Source of the DNA: Gammaproteobacteria bacterium
GTDB lineage: Bacteria > Pseudomonadota > Gammaproteobacteria > Pseudomonadales > Azotimanducaceae
DNA: 43,269 bases
Assembly: GCA_028821515.1 (NCBI GenBank)
Contig: JAPPGA010000047.1
Location: 1-43,269, forward strand
Direction: 5' to 3'
Shown piece by piece: positions 16,341 through 24,900 of this stretch (position 1 is its first letter; every line of letters begins with the position of its first letter). The position numbers and the translations under genes are program-made. A model generated the notes under the pieces. It searched no databases and was not told the origin of the DNA. It was given only the letters and a program-made list of their open reading frames with translations.

Positions 16341-17405
16341 TCAACCGCCCCGTAGCGCCTCGACCAGTAGTTCCGCCGCTTCCTGGGAGGCATCGCTCTG
16401 CGGATCCTTGAGGGTTTCCTCGCTGCTCCTCCCACGCCCGCGAATTACACGGATCTTGGGAAGTGGGGGCAGCGGCTCAAATTCTACCTCGGGGGATGCC
16501 AGTCCTTGCATGACCTCTGCGAATCGAACCGGTTTGGCCATTTCGTGGTATGGCGGAAGGTCTGCGGTCTTCTCTGCGTCTGTGGCCTCGGGCCGGACGA
16601 TTAGCGTGAGGTGTCCGGCCACCGTCGCCAGGGCAATGCGTTCCGCATCCAGCGGCGACAGCTCGAGAGTGTAGGTTTCGCCGGTTGGCGGCTCGGATGT
16701 CTGGAAGACACTGGACAGGTTCGCAGCGAGCGGAGTTGGGCCGTAGCGGTGGACTTCCATCGTGGCGGAGCCCACGGCGAGCACACGTACATTGCGCACT
16801 ATCACCTGCGATGCCGGACCGTCCGGGCCTCCCAGGTCGGAAGGCACACCTCCGGAACCCGGGGAGTGCACGAGGATCACATCCACATGGTTGCCCGGAT
16901 AGATGATCTGCGCCCGGGTTGTGGCCTGGTCGACGGACACGGTCATCGCGCGATAGCCTGGCCTCAGAAGGGCGGTGACTGAGCCGGGCGCGCCCGACGT
17001 CAAGAGTTTGTCCCAGGTGACGGGCTCGCCGGCAGCCAAGACATTGCGGGTCACAGACCCGATGACCGACTCGATAGGAACGGCATCGGTAATGACGGGG
17101 AGTGACAGGTCGAGTGGTTCGTGCCATTGCTGCCATTCAATCAACTCCATTCTGAGCGCGATGCCCGCGCCCATGTCGACTCTGGCCACCAGTACGGTGG
17201 GCGGTATCACGGGTTCGGGTGGCGGCGCTTGGGCAGGGGGAGCTTCCACCGGTGCCGGTGTCACCACTTCGGGGGGAGGCGGCTCGTCGGGTTGCATCTG
17301 GCGGATGGCGAACCAGCCGCCGCCCACTACCACCATGGCAAGCACCGCCGGCACCAGATTTCGGGGACGGAACAGGTCGGGGCGGAAGTAGTACGATAGC
17401 GCCAT
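16341..17405 (-). CDS. rcpC: Tad pilus assembly protein RcpC/CpaB
   Basis: A 354-residue CpaB/RcpC protein. One membrane segment (about 16-37) is followed by a Pro-rich linker (about 38-65) and an SAF-type domain (about 68-135, including ESVIGSVTRNVLAAGEPVTW). The RcpC core follows, with PGYRAMTVSVDQ, IYPGNHVDVILVHS, SQVIVRNVRVLAVG and YTLELSPLDAERIALA, all characteristic phrases. These proteins work with the secretin, probably in the periplasm, in pilus biogenesis. The C-terminus has a charged tail after about residue 320. It lies 68 bases after tadV and 6 bases before rcpA. Confidence 0.93.
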   Translation of the reverse strand: MALSYYFRPDLFRPRNLVPAVLAMVVVGGGWFAIRQMQPDEPPPPEVVTPAPVEAPPAQAPPPEPVIPPTVLVARVDMGAGIALRMELIEWQQWHEPLDLSLPVITDAVPIESVIGSVTRNVLAAGEPVTWDKLLTSGAPGSVTALLRPGYRAMTVSVDQATTRAQIIYPGNHVDVILVHSPGSGGVPSDLGGPDGPASQVIVRNVRVLAVGSATMEVHRYGPTPLAANLSSVFQTSEPPTGETYTLELSPLDAERIALATVAGHLTLIVRPEATDAEKTADLPPYHEMAKPVRFAEVMQGLASPEVEFEPLPPLPKIRVIRGRGRSSEETLKDPQSDASQEAAELLVEALRGG

Positions 17406-17473
17406 GGATTCGACTTCCCATCAGGGTCCTTGCCCCCGGCGGCTGTGCCGAAGGCGACGACCGCGGGACACCG

Positions 17474-17932
17474 CTAGCCGATCAAGGCGCGGAAGGCAAG
17501 AATCGTGGCTGCCGGAGGCGCGACCGCGCAAGCATATGGTACGCCGCGTTCTTTGAACAGCGTGGAGAACCGCAACAGCGCGGGGAGTGCAAGGAACAGC
17601 CCGAACAATCCGGTTGCGAGCAAAGCAAGCCCTAGGTCGGTGGGCCCGAGCCACATGGCGAGCGCAGCCAGCAGCTTGCCGTCGCCGCCCCCGAGCCATC
17701 CCAGCGCATGAAGGAAGAAACCCACGATGAAGGCCGCTGCCCCGCAGGCAATGCCCATGAGAGGTTCGCCGTTGAGCGCTTCGGGTGCCACAGTGGCCGT
17801 GAGCACCCAGAGGGACACTAGAGCACCGATAATCCAATGCGGTACTTCTCGGTGCTTCACATCCGTCCACATCGCTACCAGAGAAAGAAGGACACAACAG
17901 CAAAGCGCCGTCACCCCAAGCGCCTCATACAC
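17474..17932 (-). CDS. tadV: Tad prepilin peptidase TadV/CpaA
   Basis: A 152-residue aspartic membrane protease of family A24, the short form without the methyltransferase domain, as normal for TadV/CpaA. Both catalytic aspartates are present: D24 in WTDVKHREVPHW and D84 in GGGDGKLLAALAMWLGP (the GxGD motif). Four to six membrane helices make up the rest. It cleaves the Flp pilin and the TadE/TadG-type pseudopilins after glycine. Translation probably starts at a GTG. It lies 54 bases downstream of flp. Confidence 0.92.
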   Translation of the reverse strand: MYEALGVTALCCCVLLSLVAMWTDVKHREVPHWIIGALVSLWVLTATVAPEALNGEPLMGIACGAAAFIVGFFLHALGWLGGGDGKLLAALAMWLGPTDLGLALLATGLFGLFLALPALLRFSTLFKERGVPYACAVAPPAATILAFRALIG

Positions 17933-17986
17933 TGGCGCTCAACTACTGTGGGAGTTCTACGGCTTGATTTGACGCTCGCAGGTCAA

Positions 17987-18217
17987 CTAGGTGGTGACGC
18001 TGCTCTTGACGACACCCACGCCTGTCGTCATTTCTTTGCTCAGGTCCTTGAACAGCTCCTCGAAAGCATTGCCCAGAAATCCTGCAGCAAGAGCTACAGC
18101 TGCGATTATCGCGACGACCATGAGTGCGTATTCGACCGTAGATACCCCGCGTATGTCAGCCATAAAGGCGCTGACCTTGGCGGCAATTCTGGCCACATTC
18201 CGCAACATCCATTCCAT
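17987..18217 (-). CDS. flp: Flp/Fap-type major pilin
   Basis: A 76-residue pilin precursor. The leader ends at Gly24 in ADIRG, followed by VSTVEYALMVVAIIAAVALA: the Flp signature with Glu at +5 and Tyr at +6 of the mature protein and a single hydrophobic helix. TadV would cut after Gly24, leaving a 52-residue mature pilin with the C-terminal tail KEMTTGVGVVKSSVTT. I chose the ATG at 18217 rather than the upstream frame opening at 18301, since Flp leaders are short and AGGGAAG lies 11 or so bases upstream. It heads the minus-strand pilus group and is the only flp copy here. The 104-base gap to the divergent gene at 18322 should hold its promoter, but I see no strong match. Confidence 0.92.
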   Translation of the reverse strand: MEWMLRNVARIAAKVSAFMADIRGVSTVEYALMVVAIIAAVALAAGFLGNAFEELFKDLSKEMTTGVGVVKSSVTT

Positions 18218-18321
18218 GACGATATGATCTTCCCTATGAATCGTAAACGGGACGGCTTGATACCATAATTTCGCCATCAGCGCATCATCAAATTGTTCCA
18301 CTGTTTCGTCGGTCTCTGCGC

Positions 18322-19932
18322 ATGGAAGGGTTCCCAGAAGAGCCGCGCCGAGTTCGCCCGGAAATCGCCGCGATTCCGCTCATCGTCGCAGCGACATTTA
18401 CCTTTCGGGCGAAGTCGCTGGTCGTCGGCGTAGGAGCCGATGAATTCAGTCTCTTGGCAATGGCAGAGGTAATCCGGGAAGGCGGGTTTCCGTATGCCAG
18501 TTTCTGGGACGTGCGACCGCCCCTCGCCTACCTCTGGGGCCTTCCTTCCGCATTCATCGAGGATGCTGCCACGGCGATCAAGACGCTGAGGCTGATGGCC
18601 TTGTTCGCCCAGGGGATCACGGCCTGGCTGTTCTTCTGCCTGTTCCGCCGGCAGCTCGGTTCTCTCGCCGCAGCACTCGGGACAGTGGCGTTGCTGGCGT
18701 CCGTCAACATGGCTGAACTGCACCACCTGGCCGTGCCAAACCACTTCGCGATGACCATGTCCCTGGGAGGGTTCGCATGCGTGGTGGAAGGTGTGAGGCG
18801 AAACTCGCGACCGATGTACTACCTGTCCGCCTTACTGGCGGGCGTGTTGCCGTGGATGATGGTCCATGCGGCGCTCGCCGCCCTGGCCATCGCGGCATTG
18901 GCCGTCCTTGGTGCATGGTCGAAAGACCGCCGTTGGGCCTGGACCTGGCTGGCTATTGCATCGCTTCCAACCGTTGCTGTCGTAGGCGCATACGCCCTCT
19001 GGGGTCCCTTTGACGTGTTCGTCCGGACGGTCCTGCTCGCGCCCATCGACTTCGTGATGGAAGGGCTCGCCAGGGGAACGTGGTTTTCTCTCGATCGGGA
19101 GACCACAGGTCTATCCCCCGCGATGCTGCACTACGTCGTTCTGCTCGTGGTGGGAATACCAATCCTCGCGGCCATGGTCCGCAAGGCTTCACCGGGTTCT
19201 CCCCTGCGTCTCAGTCCGTACCTGATCCTGCCTCCGGTTCTCCCATTGGTCCTGATGGGTTACATCAAGAATACAGCGCCGGAGTACTGGATCGATGCAG
19301 CCCCCGCAGCGGCGCTTCTCGTTGCTGCGTCGGTGTATGGACTGTTTTCATGGAATGCGTGGACCGCGTTCGCCGGGAATCGATATCTTCGACCGTCTGT
19401 CCTCCGAGGATGTGTATCGATATACATCGGGCTTGTATTGTTTCTTTTGACTGGCCCCGGCAAGGAAAAGCCGGAACCGGCATTGCCCCCGGCGTATTGC
19501 GAGGCTGCGGCCGGGTGGATCGAGCAACTCGAGCCCGGAGCGACTGTCCTCGACACCAGCTCGCTTTGTAGTTATTGGATGCTCAAGTCGAATGCACGCC
19601 TCCATCCGCCTTTCACCTTTACCGATCACTGGTTCCGCCAGTTACACATGCGTTGGATTGGAGAAGCGCTTTCGGGCGATGGTGCCGAGAGCACGTCGGC
19701 GGAACGATTTGCTGCCGCCATAGGTCCGGCATCCGCGGCGGGAATCATCCTTGCCGACGGGCGAATCTACGACGAGATACGAGAACGGGACTGGCGAACA
19801 TCGTTTTTCCGGCATTGGCGACTGGTGTGGTTCCGAAGCGTTGACGGCTACGGCCCGGGAGACCGTTTCTCTACGCTGGCCATCTTTGTTCGTCGAGATA
19901 CGGTTCCCCGCGCAGGTTCGCAGTGGCCATAG
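18322..19932 (+). CDS. GT-C (PMT/ArnT-like) membrane glycosyltransferase
   Basis: A 536-residue multi-pass membrane protein. The first periplasmic loop contains GADEFSLLAMAEVIREGG and FWDVRPPLAYLW, the family 39/83 GT-C pattern in which Asp-Glu is catalytic or metal-binding and D-x-(K/R)-P-P follows. About 10-12 hydrophobic segments run to residue 380, followed by a soluble C-terminal domain. Such enzymes transfer sugars from polyprenyl-phosphate donors to lipids, proteins or glycans on the outer face of the inner membrane. It is divergent from flp and ends one base before the phosphotransferase gene, so the two look co-transcribed. The acceptor is unknown; its position beside the Tad locus leaves pilus glycosylation possible but unproven. 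Confidence 0.8.
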   Translation: MEGFPEEPRRVRPEIAAIPLIVAATFTFRAKSLVVGVGADEFSLLAMAEVIREGGFPYASFWDVRPPLAYLWGLPSAFIEDAATAIKTLRLMALFAQGITAWLFFCLFRRQLGSLAAALGTVALLASVNMAELHHLAVPNHFAMTMSLGGFACVVEGVRRNSRPMYYLSALLAGVLPWMMVHAALAALAIAALAVLGAWSKDRRWAWTWLAIASLPTVAVVGAYALWGPFDVFVRTVLLAPIDFVMEGLARGTWFSLDRETTGLSPAMLHYVVLLVVGIPILAAMVRKASPGSPLRLSPYLILPPVLPLVLMGYIKNTAPEYWIDAAPAAALLVAASVYGLFSWNAWTAFAGNRYLRPSVLRGCVSIYIGLVLFLLTGPGKEKPEPALPPAYCEAAAGWIEQLEPGATVLDTSSLCSYWMLKSNARLHPPFTFTDHWFRQLHMRWIGEALSGDGAESTSAERFAAAIGPASAAGIILADGRIYDEIRERDWRTSFFRHWRLVWFRSVDGYGPGDRFSTLAIFVRRDTVPRAGSQWP

Positions 19933-19933
19933 G

Positions 19934-21304
19934 ATGCCGGTTGCCAGAAGTTGCGTGGTTGTGTCTCGGGAAAAGCGGGGAAGAGACTTGACGGGACAAA
20001 CTTCCGGCGTTGATTGGACGGCCGGACTTCACACACTGGCTTTCGTGATAGTCCCCAATCTTCCGTACGTACTACTGATGACGGAGTATGAAGTACGACC
20101 GAGGACGCCTCTCATCCTGCTCTATTGGTGTGCGGGAGTCGTCGCGCCGAAGTCCCCGGCCTGGGTCGTTGCGTGCGCCATGGGTTTGGTGGTGAGCCTG
20201 GACCTGGTGTGGCTTGTCAGCGGTCTGGTTTCCCTACATCCTGCCTGGGTCTTGGAGGCGTTGAGATACGCCCCATTGATGTACCCCAGTGCAGCGTGGC
20301 TCTACCTTGCTCTGGGCGCGGCCGCAAGCGCTACAGTCATCGTCCCGGCATACCTCATTCACCGCCACAAGGTGCGTTTCTTCCGCGGGAGGCTCTTGGC
20401 CGTAGGCGTAATGATGGCCGCCATCGCTGCGGACCTCTTCTTGACCACCAACCCTCGCACTGAAACGCCAGCTTTCGCTTCTGCGATCCGTCAGGCCGGG
20501 ATTGAGCACAACGGTCAAATACAAGGCAATAACTCGCTTCTGATTGTCATGGTGGAGAGTCTGGGTGTGTTCGCCGAGCATGACCACAATGAGCTGCTAT
20601 TTGCAGGGCTGCGTTCTGAAGGGATCACAACCCGGTATCGGGTTCGGGAAGGTCATTCCCCATACACGGGCGCGACGACTGGCGCGACATCGCGGGAGCT
20701 TTGCGGACGGTGGGCAGGCTACGTGGACTATCTCTCCGGGCACGAGTTCGACTGTCTACCAGCGCGTCTCGCAGCCGAAGGGTACGCAACACATGCAGTG
20801 CATGCTTACACTGGACATATGTTTCACCGATTTGACTGGTATCCGAAGATTGGGTTTCAGCATCTCGTGTTCGAGGAGCAGATGCGGGCGCGGGGCGAGA
20901 ATCGAAGTTGCGGGACGGTCTTTCGGAGCGCCTGCGACCGGGCGGGCGCAGATATAGTTCATGAACTGTTGACTAAGTCCGGGGATCAACCACGGTTCGT
21001 CTATTGGCTGACCGTGGACAGCCACATGCCCATCGAGCCAACAGACGGTCAGCAGCGTTGGGACTGCGTGTCGAGAAACCCATTCGGAAACGAGACGATC
21101 TGCCTGATCGCACAGATCTGGAAGGATGTGTTCGAGGCGGTTGAACGCATTGCCATGGATCCGGAACTGGCGGCGCCGACGACCATCATGGTGGTTGGCG
21201 ATCATCCGCCCGGGTTCGTCAGCCGCACGGTACAGGCTTATTTTGTGCCCGGACTCGTTCCATGGATCGCGCTCGAACCCCGGATCGGGCAGCACAAGGA
21301 TTGA
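19934..21304 (+). CDS. LTA-synthase/EptA-like membrane phosphotransferase
   Basis: About 456 residues: a membrane N-terminus (several helices, about 30-170) and a periplasmic sulfatase/alkaline-phosphatase-fold domain (about 198-450). Family metal and nucleophile positions are visible: Glu208 in IVMVESLG, the threonine-rich loop GATTGATSREL (about 246-256) containing the likely nucleophile, His in VDSHMP and Asp-His in VVGDHPPG. The nearest relatives by layout are LTA synthase, OpgB and phosphoethanolamine transferases, which move phosphoglycerol or phosphoethanolamine onto glycans or lipids. The ATG at 19934 follows the upstream stop by one base; the frame is open further upstream but only inside the GT-C gene. 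The donor cannot be deduced from sequence alone. Confidence 0.8.
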   Translation: MPVARSCVVVSREKRGRDLTGQTSGVDWTAGLHTLAFVIVPNLPYVLLMTEYEVRPRTPLILLYWCAGVVAPKSPAWVVACAMGLVVSLDLVWLVSGLVSLHPAWVLEALRYAPLMYPSAAWLYLALGAAASATVIVPAYLIHRHKVRFFRGRLLAVGVMMAAIAADLFLTTNPRTETPAFASAIRQAGIEHNGQIQGNNSLLIVMVESLGVFAEHDHNELLFAGLRSEGITTRYRVREGHSPYTGATTGATSRELCGRWAGYVDYLSGHEFDCLPARLAAEGYATHAVHAYTGHMFHRFDWYPKIGFQHLVFEEQMRARGENRSCGTVFRSACDRAGADIVHELLTKSGDQPRFVYWLTVDSHMPIEPTDGQQRWDCVSRNPFGNETICLIAQIWKDVFEAVERIAMDPELAAPTTIMVVGDHPPGFVSRTVQAYFVPGLVPWIALEPRIGQHKD

Positions 21305-21333
21305 CACCGAACGCGTCGAACTCGCGTGGGAGG

Positions 21334-21349
21334 CCGTCATTCAGGACGG
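21334..21349. terminator. weak hairpin between convergent genes
   Basis: CCGTC-attcag-GACGG forms a five-pair stem in the 68-base gap between two convergent genes. There is no T-run after it on either strand, so it is at best a weak or bidirectional transcription stop. Confidence 0.22.
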
Positions 21350-21372
21350 AGCACCTCGGAGGTCGGGCATCG

Positions 21373-23028
21373 TCACTCATGTGAGGGGCCGGTCAAGGGC
21401 TGGATCATGTTCTGCTTGGGTCCTTCTGCGCGACACACAACAAGTACTTCCCACTCGATGCACGTGACTGGGAGCCGGGGCAACCCGATCGGGTAGTCCA
21501 CCGCCGGTACCAGGTATCGCACCCTGGCGCCATTGGAGAACAGGTCGGCCGAGTCAGGCCCGCCAGGATCCGAGGGCGGGGGACGCGAAAATCCTCCGCC
21601 CGTGAGAGGCAGGCCGGACTCTACCGCCAGGTACATCGCATACCTCGGATATACCGTTACAACGTCTGGTTCTCTGGGTTGCTCCCGGAATACGAGTACG
21701 GATCCGCCCTCCAGCGTCGCCGGCAGTGGCTCAAGGTGCGTTACCGCAACGCGGGCATCCGTGTATTCGTGCGCCCAGTACGGCGAGATGGAGTAAAGCT
21801 GCAACGCGAACGCGGCGCCGAGGACAGCAAGGGCTCGAGTTCGGGGCCACTTGGCAGCGAAATGCAGCAGCGGGAGCAGACTCAGGCATATCACCAGCGG
21901 CCACGCCAGTCTTACCATGGCCCGGTGTATCGCATAGAGATCGATGATCACGTCGGGAAAGAACGGCGAAAGATCAATCAGCCGGGTACCGATCCGTACC
22001 CAGGGGGAAACGGCGGCGATCGCGAGCAAGGCCATGGCCCCCGCCAGCGGATAGTAGGTACGGGATATGCGGAACCGCGGGCGGAAGGCGAAACCAGCGG
22101 CCAGCAGCAGGACACAGCCCCATCCAAGCCAGGCGTCCTGCTCGAGACCCGGGCCAGGGGCCTGGTAGAGCTGGCGCAGCGAATCGGGTTCCCCGACCAG
22201 CATGCCCCAGGGCGAGAATCCGAACGATCCCAGACCCTGTTCAGCCAGAAAGCTCTGGGCCGCGAAAATGCCGAGGGCATGGCACAGTGCCGCGAAGAGC
22301 ATGCACAGGGCCACGACGGCGCTTGCCCGCAGAAACATGCCACGGCGGCCTCGCGCATCCGACGTTCCGGACAGCGCGGTCGCAATCATGCAGAAAAACA
22401 GCACCTGCAACGCCAGCAGCGGATGCACGGCGAGGGAAACAAGCGAAAGAACCGCCGCCCGCGGCAAAACGAAGGAGAGCGATGCACGTGCGCGCGACGT
22501 GTAGATGCACAACGCCAGTGCGAGGATCAAGAGTCCCTGGGTGGACAACGCAACATGCGTCCAGTTGAGTCGGCCAACGAATATGGGCATGGCGACAGCG
22601 AAGGCGGCGACAGCGAGACAGGGCAGGACGTGGCGCACACCGGCGGCGCGCGCGAGAATGGCGCCGGCCACGGCTTGAAACGTCACGGCGATGGCGTGCC
22701 AAAGACCAATATAATGGAAGTCGGCAGGCAGCCAGGAAACGAACGGACGGAACACTGTTGCGGCGAGCGGCAGGGCATCGAGTAGCGAGATGGGGAACCC
22801 GTGGGGATAGTTGAACAGATCGGTCCAAAGCGACGGCCAGGGGCGTCCCCGATCCACGAGCGCCTGCCACGCCAGCCGGTAGTCGATGGCGTCGTTGGGG
22901 AAAACGAAGTTATGAAAGCGGGCGGCGTCGCCGAGGAGAAAGTGAGGCGGATATACCACGAGCGCCAGAACGAGCCCCAACGCGGCGGCGAGCCCGAGTG
23001 AAAGCACCCTTGACTCAGCGGAAAGCAC
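21373..23028 (-). CDS. multi-pass membrane protein, GT-C-like (paralogue A)
   Basis: About 551 residues with roughly ten membrane helices and a C-terminal soluble tail. Conserved points include FHNFVFPNDAIDYRLAWQAL, TDLFNYPHGFPISLLDALPL and SWLPADFHYIGLWH, a pattern I associate with the DUF6311/GT-C-like membrane family; the exact family needs a profile search. It is plainly paralogous to the gene at 28740-30350, with near-identical phrases along its whole length. I set the start at the GTG at 23028 by aligning with that paralogue; a TTG at 23061 and a GTG at 23007 are alternatives. It is divergent from the GT-C gene that follows, with only about 56 bases between the chosen starts. A role in surface-glycan export or transfer is inferred from its neighbours. 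Confidence 0.8.
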   Translation of the reverse strand: MLSAESRVLSLGLAAALGLVLALVVYPPHFLLGDAARFHNFVFPNDAIDYRLAWQALVDRGRPWPSLWTDLFNYPHGFPISLLDALPLAATVFRPFVSWLPADFHYIGLWHAIAVTFQAVAGAILARAAGVRHVLPCLAVAAFAVAMPIFVGRLNWTHVALSTQGLLILALALCIYTSRARASLSFVLPRAAVLSLVSLAVHPLLALQVLFFCMIATALSGTSDARGRRGMFLRASAVVALCMLFAALCHALGIFAAQSFLAEQGLGSFGFSPWGMLVGEPDSLRQLYQAPGPGLEQDAWLGWGCVLLLAAGFAFRPRFRISRTYYPLAGAMALLAIAAVSPWVRIGTRLIDLSPFFPDVIIDLYAIHRAMVRLAWPLVICLSLLPLLHFAAKWPRTRALAVLGAAFALQLYSISPYWAHEYTDARVAVTHLEPLPATLEGGSVLVFREQPREPDVVTVYPRYAMYLAVESGLPLTGGGFSRPPPSDPGGPDSADLFSNGARVRYLVPAVDYPIGLPRLPVTCIEWEVLVVCRAEGPKQNMIQPLTGPSHE

Positions 23029-23084
23029 TGATGGGCTGGTTCGAGACTCGGGGGAGAACAAACTTCGGGGCCGGTCAGAGTCCG

Positions 23085-24872
23085 ATGGGACGTGAAGCGT
23101 GGCGCATTGGCGCTGTATTGCTGGTGGCGCTTGGCATTGGGGGCTATTTCATCACGTTGCTCAAGGGCGCATGGTTATCGGACGACTACTTCATCACCTT
23201 ACGTCAGGTCGAGCAGTTGTTCGCCGGTCACGGCATTCGCTTCAACCTTCATGAACGCTCGTTCCTGAGCACTTCGGTAGCGTACTTTTTCCTCCTGCTG
23301 CCGCTGCGTTTGCTTTCGTCGGATCCGTTCATCATTCACGCAGTTTTCGCATTGGCATGCAACGCGGTACTTCTGTGGGTGCTCTGGATCCTGGCCCGCC
23401 GGAATCCCTGGTCTTGGCTGCTTGGCCTGGGACTTCTGTTCGCGTCCAAGGCCCACTTCGACTACTCCTGGTTCGGACAGGAGAATCCGCTCGGCCACGC
23501 GCTCGTCGCTGCGCTGATCATGGTCTGGCTGCGGTTGTATCCCGGGCTGAGCGCGAACCACCCTGCAACCTCGTCGTACTGGCGCTGTTTCGTGGCCCTG
23601 ATCGCAATCGCACCGCTCTATCGTCACGATTTTGTTCTGCTGGCGTGGCCCATGGCGGCATGGGCGCTATGGGCCAACCGGTCGCGCCTTGGATGGCGCG
23701 GGATGGCCCAGACGATCGGGTGGATGCTCGGCCCCCTTTTCGTGTGGACGCTGTTTTCCCTGGTCTACTTCGGATTCCCGTTACCTGCGTCGGCCTACAA
23801 CAAGCTGCCGGACTCCTACGGCCTGGCGCACCGGTTTGCATCGGCGTGGGACTATTTTCGCTTTTCGCTCCACAAGGACGGGATCATGCTGGCGGTGCTC
23901 CTTGGCTCGCAGCTTCTCTGGTTCGGGCGTCCACCCGCGCGGGTTATCGCGGCCGCCATTGCACTGGTGTTGATATACATCGTGATCGTCGGCGGCGACT
24001 ACATGGGTGGACGCTTCTTCAGCGTCGCCTACGTCCTGATGGTTGCTGTGCTGGTGGGTACCAGTGAGGATTGGTACGAATTCCTTGCACAGAGGTATGG
24101 ACCGCGGTGGCGCAAGTGGACTGTTGGAGGATTGGGTGCGGGATTGACGCTTTGGCTCGCCTTATGGCCGTACTCGCCGCTCCTGAGTCCGGTGGTCTAC
24201 GAGGATACGGTACTTGACCGGAAGACCTATCCGACGGAAGTCGCGAACGAACGTGCTGCATGGCAGCCGAGAACGGGAGTCACCGTCTGGTGGAATTCGC
24301 TGCGAGACGGTACGACTTACCCGGACCACGCAACCTCCCGACTGGGGATCCTGATCAAGAGAGAAGCCGATGCCGGTGAGTCGTTTCATGTCTGCAACCT
24401 TGGCTTGACCCCGTACAACGCCAGACTTGATCAGGACTTCTTCGATATATGGGGGCTGGCTGACGCCTTCATGGCACGCTTGCCTGCTACAGATTGGCGC
24501 CCGGGTCACCTGGTTCGTGCGCGACCCCTCGGCCTGGCCGAGTCGCTGGCGTCGAACTCCCCTGCCTTTGTGGACTCCGGACTGAACAGGTACTTTGAGG
24601 TAGTGCGTAACGTAACCGGGAACGACAGACTGTTGAGTTCAGGCCGAGTCAAGGATTTGATAGGGGTAAACCTCGGCCTGTACGATGAATTGCTTCCTGA
24701 AGCCATAGAAGTCGGGGAGCGAGCGGTGACTGTGCCAGAGGTGAAAGACACCCTCTTGCTACACCGGCTTCTCGAGAGTTATCCGGTCCATAGCAACACC
24801 TTCGACGCCCCTCTCTGTGATGTCATCGATCATCCCGGGGCAGACACTCTGCTGCGCCAACATATCCCGTGA
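23085..24872 (+). CDS. GT-C glycosyltransferase, AftB-like layout
   Basis: About 595 residues. The first loop has LSDDYFITLRQVEQLFAGHG followed by a RFNLHERSF-type motif, the arrangement seen in AftB-like GT-C arabinosyl/mannosyl transferases (Asp-Asp, then G-x-G-x-x-F-N-x-x-E-R). Further family-like points are PLPASAYNKLP and VGGDYMGGRFF. About ten membrane helices are followed by a C-terminal soluble domain (after about 395). Such enzymes use polyprenyl-phosphate sugars, some of them furanoses. I chose the ATG at 23085 just before the first helix; ATG 23031 and GTG 22998 are in frame but crowd or overlap the divergent gene. It is followed after 28 bases by the epimerase gene. Confidence 0.78.
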   Translation: MGREAWRIGAVLLVALGIGGYFITLLKGAWLSDDYFITLRQVEQLFAGHGIRFNLHERSFLSTSVAYFFLLLPLRLLSSDPFIIHAVFALACNAVLLWVLWILARRNPWSWLLGLGLLFASKAHFDYSWFGQENPLGHALVAALIMVWLRLYPGLSANHPATSSYWRCFVALIAIAPLYRHDFVLLAWPMAAWALWANRSRLGWRGMAQTIGWMLGPLFVWTLFSLVYFGFPLPASAYNKLPDSYGLAHRFASAWDYFRFSLHKDGIMLAVLLGSQLLWFGRPPARVIAAAIALVLIYIVIVGGDYMGGRFFSVAYVLMVAVLVGTSEDWYEFLAQRYGPRWRKWTVGGLGAGLTLWLALWPYSPLLSPVVYEDTVLDRKTYPTEVANERAAWQPRTGVTVWWNSLRDGTTYPDHATSRLGILIKREADAGESFHVCNLGLTPYNARLDQDFFDIWGLADAFMARLPATDWRPGHLVRARPLGLAESLASNSPAFVDSGLNRYFEVVRNVTGNDRLLSSGRVKDLIGVNLGLYDELLPEAIEVGERAVTVPEVKDTLLLHRLLESYPVHSNTFDAPLCDVIDHPGADTLLRQHIP

Positions 24873-24900
24873 CCAATCCCTGCGCCGAGGCACTGTCAAC

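Noticed and set aside
21679-22785. 368-codon plus-strand frame opposite paralogue A
   Set aside because: Gln/Arg/Glu/Gly-rich antisense reading of membrane helices; a similar shadow occurs opposite paralogue B.
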